Shown here piece by piece: positions 17,681-25,869 of a stretch of 63,253 nucleotides of DNA. Position numbers and translations under genes: made by a program. The stretch covers positions 1 through 63,253 of the forward strand of contig CANPTH010000016.1 in the NCBI GenBank assembly GCA_947576945.1, in the 5' to 3' direction. A model generated the notes under the pieces. It saw nothing but the letters and a program-made list of their open reading frames with translations. It had not been told where the DNA came from and made no database searches. How positions within the stretch are numbered: position 1 is the stretch's first letter; each line of letters starts with the position of its first letter. Source of the stretch: an uncultured Lachnospiraceae bacterium. Lineage in GTDB: Bacteria > Bacillota > Clostridia > Lachnospirales > Lachnospiraceae.

Positions 17681-18370
17681 TTATTCCAGCGCTTCCGCGA
17701 ACGCTTTCGTGATCAGCTGCGGCCTGGTAATGATCGAGCCGACAACGACACTGAACACTCCCAGTTCCACTACCCTTTTGGCCTTCTGCGGGGTATTGAT
17801 ATTACCTTCCGCGATCACTCTGTGCTTCGCCTTCGCAACAATCTCCCGAATGATCTCAAAATCATTGGTCTCTATCTTGTCATTCCGGCTCTGCTCCGTA
17901 TATCCGACCATCGTTGTCCCGATAAAATCAAATCCAAGTTCATCTGCATGCAGCGCTTCTTCGATGGTAGAGCAGTCAGCCATCAAAAGCTGCTCCGGAT
18001 ATTTCTCTTTGATCTGATGAAAAAATGCGTCCAGCGTCAATTCTCCCGGCCGCAACGCACCGGTGGCATCCACCGCGATGATCTCCGGCCTGACCTCCAT
18101 CAGCTCGTCAACTTCTTTCATCGTAGGCGTGATATAAACCTCGCTTCCTTCATAATCACGCTTTACGATGCCAATGATCGGCAGATCAACCTGTGACTGG
18201 ATCTCTTTGATATCCTCTTTGGTGTTCGCACGGATTCCGACTGCTCCGCCCTCTTTGGCCGCCAGCGCCATCTTCCCCATAATGTAGGAAGAATGCAGCG
18301 GTTCATGCGGAAGCGCCTGACAGGATACAACTAATTTCCCTTTTAACTGTTCTACTCTACTCTCTACCAC
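17681..18370 (-). CDS. nanE: N-acetylmannosamine-6-phosphate 2-epimerase
   Basis: This is a 229-residue TIM-barrel NanE that converts ManNAc-6-P to GlcNAc-6-P. Motifs are VSCQALPHEPLHSS, GAVGIRANTKEDI, IGIVKRDY, ADCSTIEEALHADELGFD and AEGNINTPQKAKRVVELG. The start is GTG, since no ATG exists before the conserved region; GAGG lies 9 nt upstream, with a closer GAGGAG. It is the first gene of the nanE-nanA unit, with a near-consensus promoter at 18418-18445. Confidence 0.92.
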   Translation of the reverse strand: MVESRVEQLKGKLVVSCQALPHEPLHSSYIMGKMALAAKEGGAVGIRANTKEDIKEIQSQVDLPIIGIVKRDYEGSEVYITPTMKEVDELMEVRPEIIAVDATGALRPGELTLDAFFHQIKEKYPEQLLMADCSTIEEALHADELGFDFIGTTMVGYTEQSRNDKIETNDFEIIREIVAKAKHRVIAEGNINTPQKAKRVVELGVFSVVVGSIITRPQLITKAFAEALE

Positions 18371-18417
18371 TTCTCCTCGCCTCTTTTCTCGTCACCATTT
18401 TTACAGCTATAGTTCAC

Positions 18418-18445
18418 ATTATATCATCAAGGAAATTGTTTTCAA
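18418..18445 (-). promoter_or_regulatory. Promoter of nanE-nanA
   Basis: -35 TTGAAA (18440-18445), 16-bp spacer, perfect -10 TATAAT (18418-18423). The implied leader to the GTG start is about 40 nt. The AT-rich stretch upstream (18446-18560) has no gene and may hold regulator sites. Confidence 0.7.
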
Positions 18446-18660
18446 TACGATATATTTTTCAGAAAGTTCTTTCAGAGTTTTTGTGTGATTCACCCTTATT
18501 TTTGGTGATTTTGATCAGTTTTTTGTCATATCCATACAAAAAACTGTTTATGATTTCATTATTTTGACCATAAAAACTACTATCGAAGCAACTGTCTGTC
18601 AGAACTATGCACTTGCTGTGCTGTTCATGAATACGCCATACTCTCATGCTGCATGCATGA

Positions 18661-18696
18661 CAAAAGGGATATTGCCGGCTGTACCTGCAATATCCC
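18661..18696 (-). terminator. Rho-independent terminator after the ROK kinase gene
   Basis: Perfect 10-bp arms GGGATATTGC (18666-18675) and GCAATATCCC (18687-18696) with an 11-nt loop, followed on the minus strand by TTTTG. It lies 24 nt after the kinase gene stop and separates it from nanE-nanA. Confidence 0.85.
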
Positions 18697-18719
18697 CCTT
18701 GTCACAAGTTACTGTTTTA

Positions 18720-19610
18720 TCAGATTTTCTTCTCATATTCCCGACAGGCTGACCAGGCAGCGCCCAGCATACCGGCTTTATTCCCCAAACCAGCCTGTAC
18801 CACGCGGACATTTCTGAATGAGGGCATAATGTGTTCCTGCAGTAGTTTCTGCACGTTCCTGATCACATACTCCTGTTCCATGATTCCGCCGCCCAGAACC
18901 AAAAGCGCCGGATTAAAAATATGTACCAGAGTGGTCAGCCCATATACAATCTCTGCAATCCACAGATCAATCTGCTCCCGCACCTGCGGCGATTCCAGCT
19001 GTGCAAAAATATCCCGCCCGTTGCATAATTCCGGAAAGCGATCCTTGACACGCTGCACAAGAGCCGTTGTCGATGCATACCGCTCATAGCATCCGCTGAA
19101 AATATCTGTCCTGGGATCCCGATGCTCCGGATGCGTCACTATGCCGCCAAATTCTCCTGCCGAGTATCCGGAACCGGTATACACTTCTCCATTCATGACA
19201 ATGGCACCGCCTACACCGGTTCCATAGGTCAGACACAGAAAATCCTGCGCTCCTTTGCCTGCTCCATAATGAGCTTCTCCGATGGCTGCGCTGTTGACAT
19301 CATTCTGTACAGCCGTCGGCACATGAAACTTCCCTTCGATCCGCTCTCTGATCTTCATCCCCGTATATCCGGGAATATTCTCATTGGCAAAGAGGATCTC
19401 TCCCTTCTCCACGTCCACCTGCCCTGCCGTGCTGATACCGACTGCCTGAAAATCTTTATAGTGTTCGAGAATCTCCAGAACCGTCTGCATTACGTGTTCC
19501 CCGCCCTGTCCGGCATTTGTATCCGTCTCTTTCACTTCCCTGATCTGACCCTCTTCCCAGATACCGGACTTGATACTTGTACCCCCAATATCCACTACCG
19601 CTGCCCTCAT
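18720..19610 (-). CDS. nanK: ROK-family kinase, probable N-acetylmannosamine kinase
   Basis: This is a 296-residue ROK sugar kinase. The phosphate-binding loop is DIGGTSIKSG, the middle has QNDVNSAAIGEAHYG and TYGTGVGGAIVMNG, and the C-terminus has LLVLGGGI. The CxCGxxGCxE zinc motif usual in ROK proteins is absent; the position reads SGCYERYAST, a variant seen in some NanK-like kinases. Predicted role: phosphorylates ManNAc in the sialic-acid pathway. The four-codon extension MENN upstream of ATG 19610 overlaps the ribosome site GGAG and is not taken. It follows the YhcH gene. Confidence 0.85.
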   Translation of the reverse strand: MRAAVVDIGGTSIKSGIWEEGQIREVKETDTNAGQGGEHVMQTVLEILEHYKDFQAVGISTAGQVDVEKGEILFANENIPGYTGMKIRERIEGKFHVPTAVQNDVNSAAIGEAHYGAGKGAQDFLCLTYGTGVGGAIVMNGEVYTGSGYSAGEFGGIVTHPEHRDPRTDIFSGCYERYASTTALVQRVKDRFPELCNGRDIFAQLESPQVREQIDLWIAEIVYGLTTLVHIFNPALLVLGGGIMEQEYVIRNVQKLLQEHIMPSFRNVRVVQAGLGNKAGMLGAAWSACREYEKKI

Positions 19611-19690
19611 ATTATTCTCCATTTCCGCGCTGTATCCGCGCTCTTCTTTCTTCAGTTTTCTTCAACCATACCCTCAGTGAACAAAGGTAC
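19611..19690 (-). repeat. Partial copy of the structured intergenic repeat (nanK leader)
   Basis: On the minus strand it reads CCTTTGTTCACTGAGGGT (19670-19687), then GGTTGAAGAAAAC, then a GC-rich hairpin (GCGC...GCGC) and GGAAATGGAGAATAAT before ATG 19610. The first block matches the outer part of the copies near 37507 and 37783. The last block matches the leaders of the genes at 20200, 62793 and 63196. Confidence 0.6.
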
Positions 19691-19750
19691 CTTCTCCGGC
19701 TGCCCTGCATGCACCTCAATGTGTCCGGACTTTGACACTGCAAAATCCTG

Positions 19751-20200
19751 TCATCTGCGCACTTTGATCACAGCCTTGCGGATCCGCTCCTCCCGGCCCT
19801 CTGCCGCCACGCCCGGCATATGCGGTTCCGTGGGCATACAGACAGCAAACCTGCCCGGCTCCAGATGGCAGACCGCCTTACAACTACAGATTCCCATACC
19901 GATATCACCGTCCCCGCTGTATGGCTTTGTGACCTCCTGAAATTCCTGTGCAAAGAGAATATCTTCTCTTCCGGAAAGATCAATCTGAATGTCATAATAT
20001 TCTTCATGAACCTCATATTCCATCTTATCCGCCTTCGTATCCGCATGCATGATGTTCACGAAAACCTTATCCCCGTCCACTTCATGCCTGCCGTCCTCCA
20101 GTCCGGCCAGATCTGTCTCCATCATATAGCGCAGCGCCCGGTCCAGGTTTCTGCTCATACCCATATAACGCTGTGCATTTTCTAATTTGTCATAAATCAT
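19751..20200 (-). CDS. YhcH/YjgK/YiaL family protein (NanQ-like sialic acid anomerase)
   Basis: This is a 149-residue cupin-like protein of the DUF386 family. It has the conserved EYEVHEEYYDIQIDLSG segment (metal ligands Glu and His) and the C-terminal CMPTEPHMPG segment with the last His ligand. E. coli NanQ of this family speeds the mutarotation of Neu5Ac. It is first in the yhcH-nanK unit. The frame extends four codons upstream (MEDN), but the GGAGG at that place is the ribosome site of ATG 20200. The start region lies at the end of a structured repeat. Confidence 0.88.
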   Translation of the reverse strand: MIYDKLENAQRYMGMSRNLDRALRYMMETDLAGLEDGRHEVDGDKVFVNIMHADTKADKMEYEVHEEYYDIQIDLSGREDILFAQEFQEVTKPYSGDGDIGMGICSCKAVCHLEPGRFAVCMPTEPHMPGVAAEGREERIRKAVIKVRR

Positions 20201-20340
20201 GTTATCCTCCATTCCGAAGCGTTTTGCTGAGGAACGCGGGCAGAATCACATAATTCCGCTCTGCGGTCAAAGAGTTTGGGACGCTTCGGCACAAACTCCC
20301 GACTGAAAAATCGGCACATCCGTGTTATTTTCAATCTTAC
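20201..20340 (-). repeat. Structured intergenic repeat, copy before yhcH
   Basis: Minus-strand order: hairpin TTGAAAAT...ATTTTTCA (20302-20335), hairpin GAGTTTG/CAAACTC (20272-20298), hairpin GCAGA/TCTGC (around 20240-20265), then AGC/GCT, TTCGGAATGGAGG and the start codon. The layout matches the copy at 37371-37506 and the copy at 63200-63253. The rest of the 324-bp gap to 20524 holds a candidate promoter. Confidence 0.7.
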
Positions 20341-20427
20341 CTTCTTTCCGGCTGTTCTTCCTGTAACACTGTCATACAGCATCTTCCCCTGCTGCGTTCA
20401 AATGGCTGACCGTACATTCTGATCTTC

Positions 20428-20457
20428 ATCATAGCATATACCAGCCAAGCCGGACAA
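20428..20457 (-). promoter_or_regulatory. Candidate promoter of yhcH-nanK
   Basis: -35 TTGTCC (20452-20457), 18-bp spacer, -10 TATGAT (20428-20433). It has the same spacing and -10 as the promoter before the SGNH hydrolase gene. The leader of about 220 nt would contain the whole structured repeat. Confidence 0.45.
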
Positions 20458-20524
20458 TACCTCTCGCCAAAAGCGACCAGGTATGGAGATAAAATGAAAG
20501 AACTTCCAATTTTATCTGCAGCGC

Positions 20525-20773
20525 TTAAATACTGCGTCTGATCTGTATCAGGAGGATCACCATACTGACACCCAGCAGGATATGCCCGATCCCTGCCATG
20601 CCGGAAATTGCCGCACTCATGCCGGAAGAGAGTGCAGGTACCATCACCTGCATGACACCCCGCACGACAAACATCACAGCGGTCAGGTTCAGCCCGATAT
20701 GATAAACTACCAATACTCTCCTGGTCTTCGCACCGGTGAAGGAAAAATTCTTTTCCAGCAGAAGCAACAACAA
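20525..20773 (-). CDS. Possible small membrane protein
   Basis: This is an 82-codon frame with two hydrophobic segments (GLNLTAVMFVVRGVMQVMVP; GIGHILLGVSMVILLIQI). The only start is a TTG within the T-rich tail of the preceding terminator, so the first codons read as a run of leucines, and no ribosome site is visible. It could be the 3' end of a decayed membrane-protein gene. No family recognised. Confidence 0.35.
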   Translation of the reverse strand: MLLLLLEKNFSFTGAKTRRVLVVYHIGLNLTAVMFVVRGVMQVMVPALSSGMSAAISGMAGIGHILLGVSMVILLIQIRRSI

Positions 20774-20801
20774 AAGCCCCGCTAACCTGCGAGGCTTCTG
20801 A
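20774..20801 (-). terminator. Terminator after cheR
   Basis: Minus strand: AGCCTCGC, a 6-nt loop, GCGGGGCT (8-bp stem with one G-U), followed by TTTGTTGTT. It lies about 80 nt after the cheR stop. Confidence 0.75.
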
Positions 20802-20878
20802 TCTTATTATGTACTTCTATGACTGAAACGCTCAGTCCGTCTGCAGAGAGTGATTTCCTTCTCCCTCTTTCAAGCACC

Positions 20879-21658
20879 CTAAACCGGTCTCTGATAGAAG
20901 AAAGAATTCTTCCTCTCAAATCCGACTTCTCTGTGATTGATAATCTGTTCCGTGCTTCCGATAAAAAGATATCCTCCCGGCTTCAAGCTCTTCTGGAACT
21001 TACGGAAAACTTCATCCTTCGCTTCTTCGGTAAAATAAATCAACACATTACGACACACAATCAAATGGTAATCCGTCTGATAAGTATCCTTGAGCAGATT
21101 ATGCTCTTTGAATTCCACCCTGTCCTTGACCTCCTCTGATATCTGATAAGAAGGTCCGATCTTAGTAAAGAATTTCTTCTTCAAGTCAGCCGGAACACCC
21201 GCAATACTCTTCTCTGAATATAACCCGGCTTTCGCCTTGGCAATCACCTGCTTATCCAGATCTGTGGCATATATTTTAATCTGATTCAACGGTAAATGCT
21301 TGGAAAGTGCCATTACAAGTGAATACGGCTCATCTCCTGTAGAACACGCAGCACTCCAAATCTTAAGCCGATTGCCGTACCGTTTGATCAAATCCGGAAT
21401 GATCTCCTGATCCAATAATCTCCACTGATCCACGTTGCGATAAAACTCGGATACATTGATCGTCAGATAATTCACAAACTCTTCAAACATGTTCTTATCT
21501 GATTTCAAAGCTGCTACATATTTGTCATAGCCTACAACTTTATTCTTTGAGATCAACGTATCAATACGACGCTTCATCTGCTTCTCTTTGTAAGCATTCA
21601 AGTCAATCTTGGTCAAATCATAGATTGCTTTCTTAAAATATTCGTAATCATATGTCAT
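20879..21658 (-). CDS. cheR: Chemotaxis protein methyltransferase CheR
   Basis: This protein of about 259 residues methylates glutamates of chemoreceptors using SAM. The N-terminal CheR helical domain (KKAIYDLTKIDLNAYKEKQM, VNYLTINVSEFYRN) is followed by the methyltransferase domain with IWSAACSTGDEPYSLVMAL (SAM-binding), YATDLDKQVIAKA and HLIVCRNVLIYF. An ATG eight codons upstream lacks a ribosome site; ATG 21658 has GGCGG 9 nt upstream. It is an orphan, away from other che genes, at the end of the ispH-rpsA run. It may act on the soluble chemoreceptor at 59872; this is speculation. Confidence 0.93.
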   Translation of the reverse strand: MTYDYEYFKKAIYDLTKIDLNAYKEKQMKRRIDTLISKNKVVGYDKYVAALKSDKNMFEEFVNYLTINVSEFYRNVDQWRLLDQEIIPDLIKRYGNRLKIWSAACSTGDEPYSLVMALSKHLPLNQIKIYATDLDKQVIAKAKAGLYSEKSIAGVPADLKKKFFTKIGPSYQISEEVKDRVEFKEHNLLKDTYQTDYHLIVCRNVLIYFTEEAKDEVFRKFQKSLKPGGYLFIGSTEQIINHREVGFERKNSFFYQRPV

Positions 21659-21733
21659 AACCTTGTACCGCCTATCATTCATATTCTGTTAATTTATTCC
21701 GAGCGCTTTAACCCTAAGCGAAAAAACAGATTA

Positions 21734-22882
21734 CTATTCTTCCGTTCCTTCCTCAGCATCCTCATTAGATATCACCGCATCAATATCTACAGAAACTACA
21801 TCCGCATCCTCTCTTGTTTCTACCGGTGCAGAAGTAAGCATCGCCTTAATGCTCAAACTGATCTTTCTGTCTGCTTCGTTGAAATCAACGACTCTGGCCG
21901 TTACTTCCTCGCCAACTTTCAATACATCTGACGGCTTCTCAATATGCTCTTTGGAAATCTGAGATACATGCAGGAGTGCATCGATACCCGGTTCCAGCTC
22001 AATAAATGCACCAAAATCTGTCATGCGCGCAACCCGGCCTGTCACTTCATTGCCGACTGCATATTTATCCGCAGCGCCCTTCCAGGGATTCGCATCTTCA
22101 AATTTCAAACTAAGCGCAACTTTGGTTCCGGAAATATCCTTGATCAGCACCTTCAAAACTTCGCCAACCTTGAAGACCTTCTTCGGATTCTCCACTCTGC
22201 CCCATGACATCTCGGAAATATGAAGCAGGCCGTCACAGCCGCCAAGATCAATAAATGCACCGAAGTCCGTCACATTCTTTACAGTACCTTCGATCGTATC
22301 GCCCGGTTTGATCGTCTCAAACAGCTTCTTCTGCATCTCTGCCTTCTCTTCCAAGATAAGCTGCTTTCTGTCACCAATATATCTTCTTCTCTTAGGATTG
22401 TACTCGCTGATCACAAATTCAATTTCCTGACCGGCATACTTGTTCAGATCCTTCTCATACGTGTCAGAAACAAGACTGGCCGGAATAAAGATCCTTACTT
22501 CTTCCACTACAACACTTAAACCGCCGTCAAGTACCTGCGCCACTTTTGCCTTCAGTACTTCTCTGTTATTATATGCTTCTTCGATTCTCTTATTACCTCT
22601 GTCAGCAGCAAGACGCTTATATGTGAGAAGAACTTGTCCCTCACCGTCGTTGACTTTAAGCACTTTCACTTCCATGGTATCACCAGGCTTTGCAACAGTT
22701 GTTAAATCCACATTCGGTTCATTCGTATATTCATTACGAGTAAGGACACCATCTGATTTATATCCGATGTTGAGAATGATCTCTTCGGGTTTCACGTCAA
22801 TAACGACACCTTCAACAACCTCTCCTGTGTGTATTGTCTTTAAAGACTCTTCTAACATTTGTTCAAAAGTTAACTCTGACAT
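21734..22882 (-). CDS. rpsA: 30S ribosomal protein S1-like protein (four S1 domains)
   Basis: This is a 382-residue RNA-binding protein with four S1 repeats: about residues 18-90 (GEVVEGVVIDV), 100-175 (AKVAQVLDGGLSVVVEEVRIF), 190-260 (VKNVTDFGAFIDLGGCDG) and 275-350 (ARMTDFGAFIELEPGIDA), with an acidic tail. The frame is open further upstream inside ispH, but ATG 22882 with AGGAGG 9 nt before it is the true start. The gene overlaps the ispH stop by 20 bp. In some clostridia these two are one fused protein; here they are in different frames and are separate. Confidence 0.93.
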   Translation of the reverse strand: MSELTFEQMLEESLKTIHTGEVVEGVVIDVKPEEIILNIGYKSDGVLTRNEYTNEPNVDLTTVAKPGDTMEVKVLKVNDGEGQVLLTYKRLAADRGNKRIEEAYNNREVLKAKVAQVLDGGLSVVVEEVRIFIPASLVSDTYEKDLNKYAGQEIEFVISEYNPKRRRYIGDRKQLILEEKAEMQKKLFETIKPGDTIEGTVKNVTDFGAFIDLGGCDGLLHISEMSWGRVENPKKVFKVGEVLKVLIKDISGTKVALSLKFEDANPWKGAADKYAVGNEVTGRVARMTDFGAFIELEPGIDALLHVSQISKEHIEKPSDVLKVGEEVTARVVDFNEADRKISLSIKAMLTSAPVETREDADVVSVDIDAVISNEDAEEGTEE

Positions 22883-23711
22883 AATTTTGAACCTCCTCGA
22901 TAATATTGTTTGGGGTTGATGCCCCTGCTGTAATACCCACCAGTCGGACAGATTCAGGTAAATCCAAATGCAAGTCGTTAAGTGTCTGTATAAAATACGT
23001 GTTCGCACATTCCTGCATACAGATCTCATATAGCTTCTGCGTATTAGAACTATGATTACCACCTATTACTATCATAACGTCAACCTGAGCGGCTATCTCT
23101 CTGGCCTCCGTCTGTCGCACTTCTGTAGCGTTACATATAGTATTCACAACACTACCATTGTAACCTTTTTTCATAAAAATTTCAACCACATCTTGAAATT
23201 TATTGTAGTTAAATGTCGTTTGCGAAACTACACACAGCTCTTTGCCCGATTCACAGGCGAATTTCTCCGCTTCCTCAGGCGATCCGATCACCACAGCAGG
23301 CGTCTTGCACCACCCCATAATACCGTCCACTTCCGGGTGTCCGGCGTTACCAATGATAACCACCTGTTTCCCTGCCGTGCTTTCCTTTTCGACAATATTG
23401 TGAATCCGCTTCACAAAGGGACACGTGGCGTCCACACACTCCAGACCGCATGTCTCTATTTCCTCACAGATCCGTTTTGATACGCCATGAGAACGGATCA
23501 CTACGGTTCCCGACTGAATCTCATGAAGCGCCTGCTCCTCCTCGATAACCTGCACACCCTTATACTCCAGATCCTTTACCACTTCTTCATTATGAATGAT
23601 CGGCCCATAGGTATAGATCGGTTTTCCTGTGGCAGCCTGTTCATAAACCTGCTCCACAGCTCTCTTAACACCGAAACAAAACCCTGCGTGTTCTGCCAGA
23701 ATCACTTCCAT
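22863..23711 (-). CDS. ispH: 4-hydroxy-3-methylbut-2-enyl diphosphate reductase
   Basis: This is a 282-residue iron-sulfur enzyme of the last MEP-pathway step, making IPP and DMAPP. Cluster cysteines are Cys12 (HAGFCFGVKRAVEQ), Cys97 (CVDATCPFVKRIH) and Cys193 (NTICNATEVRQ). The substrate-binding GNAGHPEVDG, SQTTFN and GGNHSSNT motifs are present. It lies in the cmk-ispH-rpsA order usual for Clostridia. Its last 20 bp hold the ribosome site and first codons of rpsA, which suggests translational coupling. Confidence 0.96.
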   Translation of the reverse strand: MEVILAEHAGFCFGVKRAVEQVYEQAATGKPIYTYGPIIHNEEVVKDLEYKGVQVIEEEQALHEIQSGTVVIRSHGVSKRICEEIETCGLECVDATCPFVKRIHNIVEKESTAGKQVVIIGNAGHPEVDGIMGWCKTPAVVIGSPEEAEKFACESGKELCVVSQTTFNYNKFQDVVEIFMKKGYNGSVVNTICNATEVRQTEAREIAAQVDVMIVIGGNHSSNTQKLYEICMQECANTYFIQTLNDLHLDLPESVRLVGITAGASTPNNIIEEVQNYVRVNF

Positions 23712-23848
23712 ATAAAACCCTCCGTCATTTTCATTGCCGTTTGGCCCATTCTCTATAAATATCCCTTCCCTGCCGGCACGGCTGCAGATCCTGCTGGCGA
23801 ATCGGACATTATTTCAGAATCGATGCCGGATTGTCACAGACACCATAT

Positions 23849-24505
23849 TTACTTCAGAAGCGCAATAACAGCTTCAACCGCTTCCTCAACTGTCATGTAG
23901 GACGAATCCACCAGTACCGCATCCTCTGCCTGCATCAACGGAGAGAGCTTCCTTGTCATATCCTGATGGTCCCGTTCTATGATATCTCTCTCAATCTCAT
24001 CAAGATTGCAGGATATCCCCTTTTCCATCAATTCTTTATAACGACGCTCTGCACGTACCCGGCTGTCCGCCGTCAGATAAACCTTTACCTGGGCGTTTGG
24101 CAGCACACAGGTGCCAATGTCCCGGCCATCCATGACAACGTCTTTATCTGCGGCCAGTTTCTGCTGCAGTTCCACCAGCTTCCTGCGGACATTGGGGTTG
24201 GGACTGCTGGCGGAAGCCATATTACCGACTTCCTCTGTTCGGATCAATCCATTGACATTTTCACCGTTCAGATAAACAATCTGCTCTCCGTTCTCATATT
24301 CTATGGAAATATCCGCCTCCCTGCACTTCTCATCAATCTTATCTGTCTCTGTCGGCAATATACTGCCCCGAAGCAGATGCAGCGCCATGGCACGATACAT
24401 AGCCCCTGTATCTACGTAGATATATCCCAGTTTTCTGGCAATCTGCCTGGCAATCGTACTTTTCCCGGCTCCCGCAGGGCCGTCTATTGCAATATTCATT
24501 CCCAT
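23849..24505 (-). CDS. cmk: Cytidylate kinase
   Basis: This protein of about 218 residues phosphorylates CMP and dCMP. The P-loop is DGPAGAGKST, followed by YVDTGAMYRA, the NMP-binding insert and VVMDGRDIGTCVLPNA (RDIGT) and RAERRYKEL. The frame starts eight codons earlier, but ATG 24505 has AAGG at a proper distance; ATG 24499 is also possible. It is 137 nt upstream of ispH and follows baiN. Confidence 0.95.
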   Translation of the reverse strand: MGMNIAIDGPAGAGKSTIARQIARKLGYIYVDTGAMYRAMALHLLRGSILPTETDKIDEKCREADISIEYENGEQIVYLNGENVNGLIRTEEVGNMASASSPNPNVRRKLVELQQKLAADKDVVMDGRDIGTCVLPNAQVKVYLTADSRVRAERRYKELMEKGISCNLDEIERDIIERDHQDMTRKLSPLMQAEDAVLVDSSYMTVEEAVEAVIALLK

Positions 24506-24558
24506 ATTGATATCCTTTCTTCTAAACATCCATATCCCACATCATCCTGAAAATCCCC

Positions 24559-25839
24559 TTATGGAATACTCCTGCCGGCCAGATATCCTGTAGACCAGGC
24601 GATCTGCAGATTAAAACCTCCTGTAACCGCATCCAGGTCAAGCAGCTCTCCCACCGGATACAGACCACATACAATCCTTGATTCCATGGTCGAAGGATTG
24701 ACTTCCTTTACCCTGATCCCGCCCTGTGTGATAATCGCCTCCGCAAAATCCCTGAGTCCCCGTACATGCATAGTCAGCTTTTTCGTCACACCGCATAGCT
24801 GTTCCCGTTCCTGTCTGGTAATCTCATGAATTTTCTTCTCTGCATCAATTCCTGAGAGTCCGATCATAACCGGCACTAATCTGGAAGGATATAAGCTGCC
24901 GATCACATTCTTAAACTGCTTATTCCGGTTCTCCTCAAAATCCCGCAGTATGCGCCGATCCAGCTGTTCAACCGATAACGCAGGTTTCAGGTCAACTACT
25001 GCCGTTATATTATGCTTGTCCTTGCATTTACCATAAAAACTGCTGGCAGATAGAACCAACGGCCCGCTGATCCCAAAATGGGTAAAAAGCATTTCTCCAA
25101 ATCCATTCCAGATCTGCTTATTTCCACAATACATGGACAAAGCTACATTCTTCAGTGACAGCCCCTGCAGCGACGCACACCAGGGTTCTTCGATTTCCAT
25201 AGGAGTCAGCGCCGGCGTACACTCCTTAATAGAATGCCCCAGTCTCTCCGCCATCTGATATCCGTCTCCCGTAGCGCCAGTGGAAGGATAAGACAAGCCT
25301 CCGGTGGCCAGCACTACAGCCTCCGCCTCAAGACGCTGACCATCCGCCAGCAGAACCCCCCTGACCAATGCTCTCCCATCTGGCATTCCCTGTTTTTCCG
25401 CCTCTGCATCGCTCTCTGTTCTTCTGTCTGCCAATATCTCTTTAACCCTTGTATGGAGCCGTACTTCCACCCCCTGCCGCTTTAACAGTCGTGTCAAAGC
25501 AGCTATGATGTCGGAAGAATGATCTGACACAGGGAAAACCCGCTCCCCACGTTCCACCTTGAGCGGACATCCCGCCTCCCGCAGAAGCTCCATCATCCGC
25601 ATATTATCAAAAGCAGAAAAAGCGCTGAACAGAAATTTCGGATTGCTCACTATATTCTCAAACAGCTTCTCTCTCTCACAGGCATTTGTCACATTACAGC
25701 GCCCCTTGCCTGTGATATAAAGTTTTCTGCCCAGTTTTTCATTTTGTTCTAAAAGCACTACCCTGTGCCCACATTCTGCGGCGGCGTATGCCGCTATCAT
25801 TCCTGCTGCACCGCCGCCTGCCACGATCACACGACTCAT
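24559..25839 (-). CDS. NAD(P)/FAD-dependent oxidoreductase, HI0933/BaiN family
   Basis: This is a 426-residue flavoprotein. The N-terminal dinucleotide-binding motif is IVAGGGAAGMIAAYAAAECG, followed by GRKLYITGKGRCNVTNAC, typical of the HI0933/YhiN family, and the C-terminal FAD motif GGFNLQIAWSTGYLAG. The physiological substrate is unknown for most members; the BaiN name comes from a bile-acid study. ATG 25839 with GGGGTGG 7 nt upstream is preferred over an in-frame GTG seven codons earlier. It stands upstream of cmk, a conserved clostridial order. Confidence 0.9.
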   Translation of the reverse strand: MSRVIVAGGGAAGMIAAYAAAECGHRVVLLEQNEKLGRKLYITGKGRCNVTNACEREKLFENIVSNPKFLFSAFSAFDNMRMMELLREAGCPLKVERGERVFPVSDHSSDIIAALTRLLKRQGVEVRLHTRVKEILADRRTESDAEAEKQGMPDGRALVRGVLLADGQRLEAEAVVLATGGLSYPSTGATGDGYQMAERLGHSIKECTPALTPMEIEEPWCASLQGLSLKNVALSMYCGNKQIWNGFGEMLFTHFGISGPLVLSASSFYGKCKDKHNITAVVDLKPALSVEQLDRRILRDFEENRNKQFKNVIGSLYPSRLVPVMIGLSGIDAEKKIHEITRQEREQLCGVTKKLTMHVRGLRDFAEAIITQGGIRVKEVNPSTMESRIVCGLYPVGELLDLDAVTGGFNLQIAWSTGYLAGRSIP

Positions 25840-25869
25840 CTTATTTCCACCCCGTAACACCGTTCAAAT

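Noticed and set aside
21734..23062. Start of rpsA far inside ispH
   Set aside because: The extra 60 residues lie in a shadow frame of ispH; ATG 22882 has an ideal AGGAGG site.
23831..24550. Long plus-strand open frame opposite cmk
   Set aside because: Composition is antisense-like (His, Ile and Cys rich) and cmk has all its motifs.
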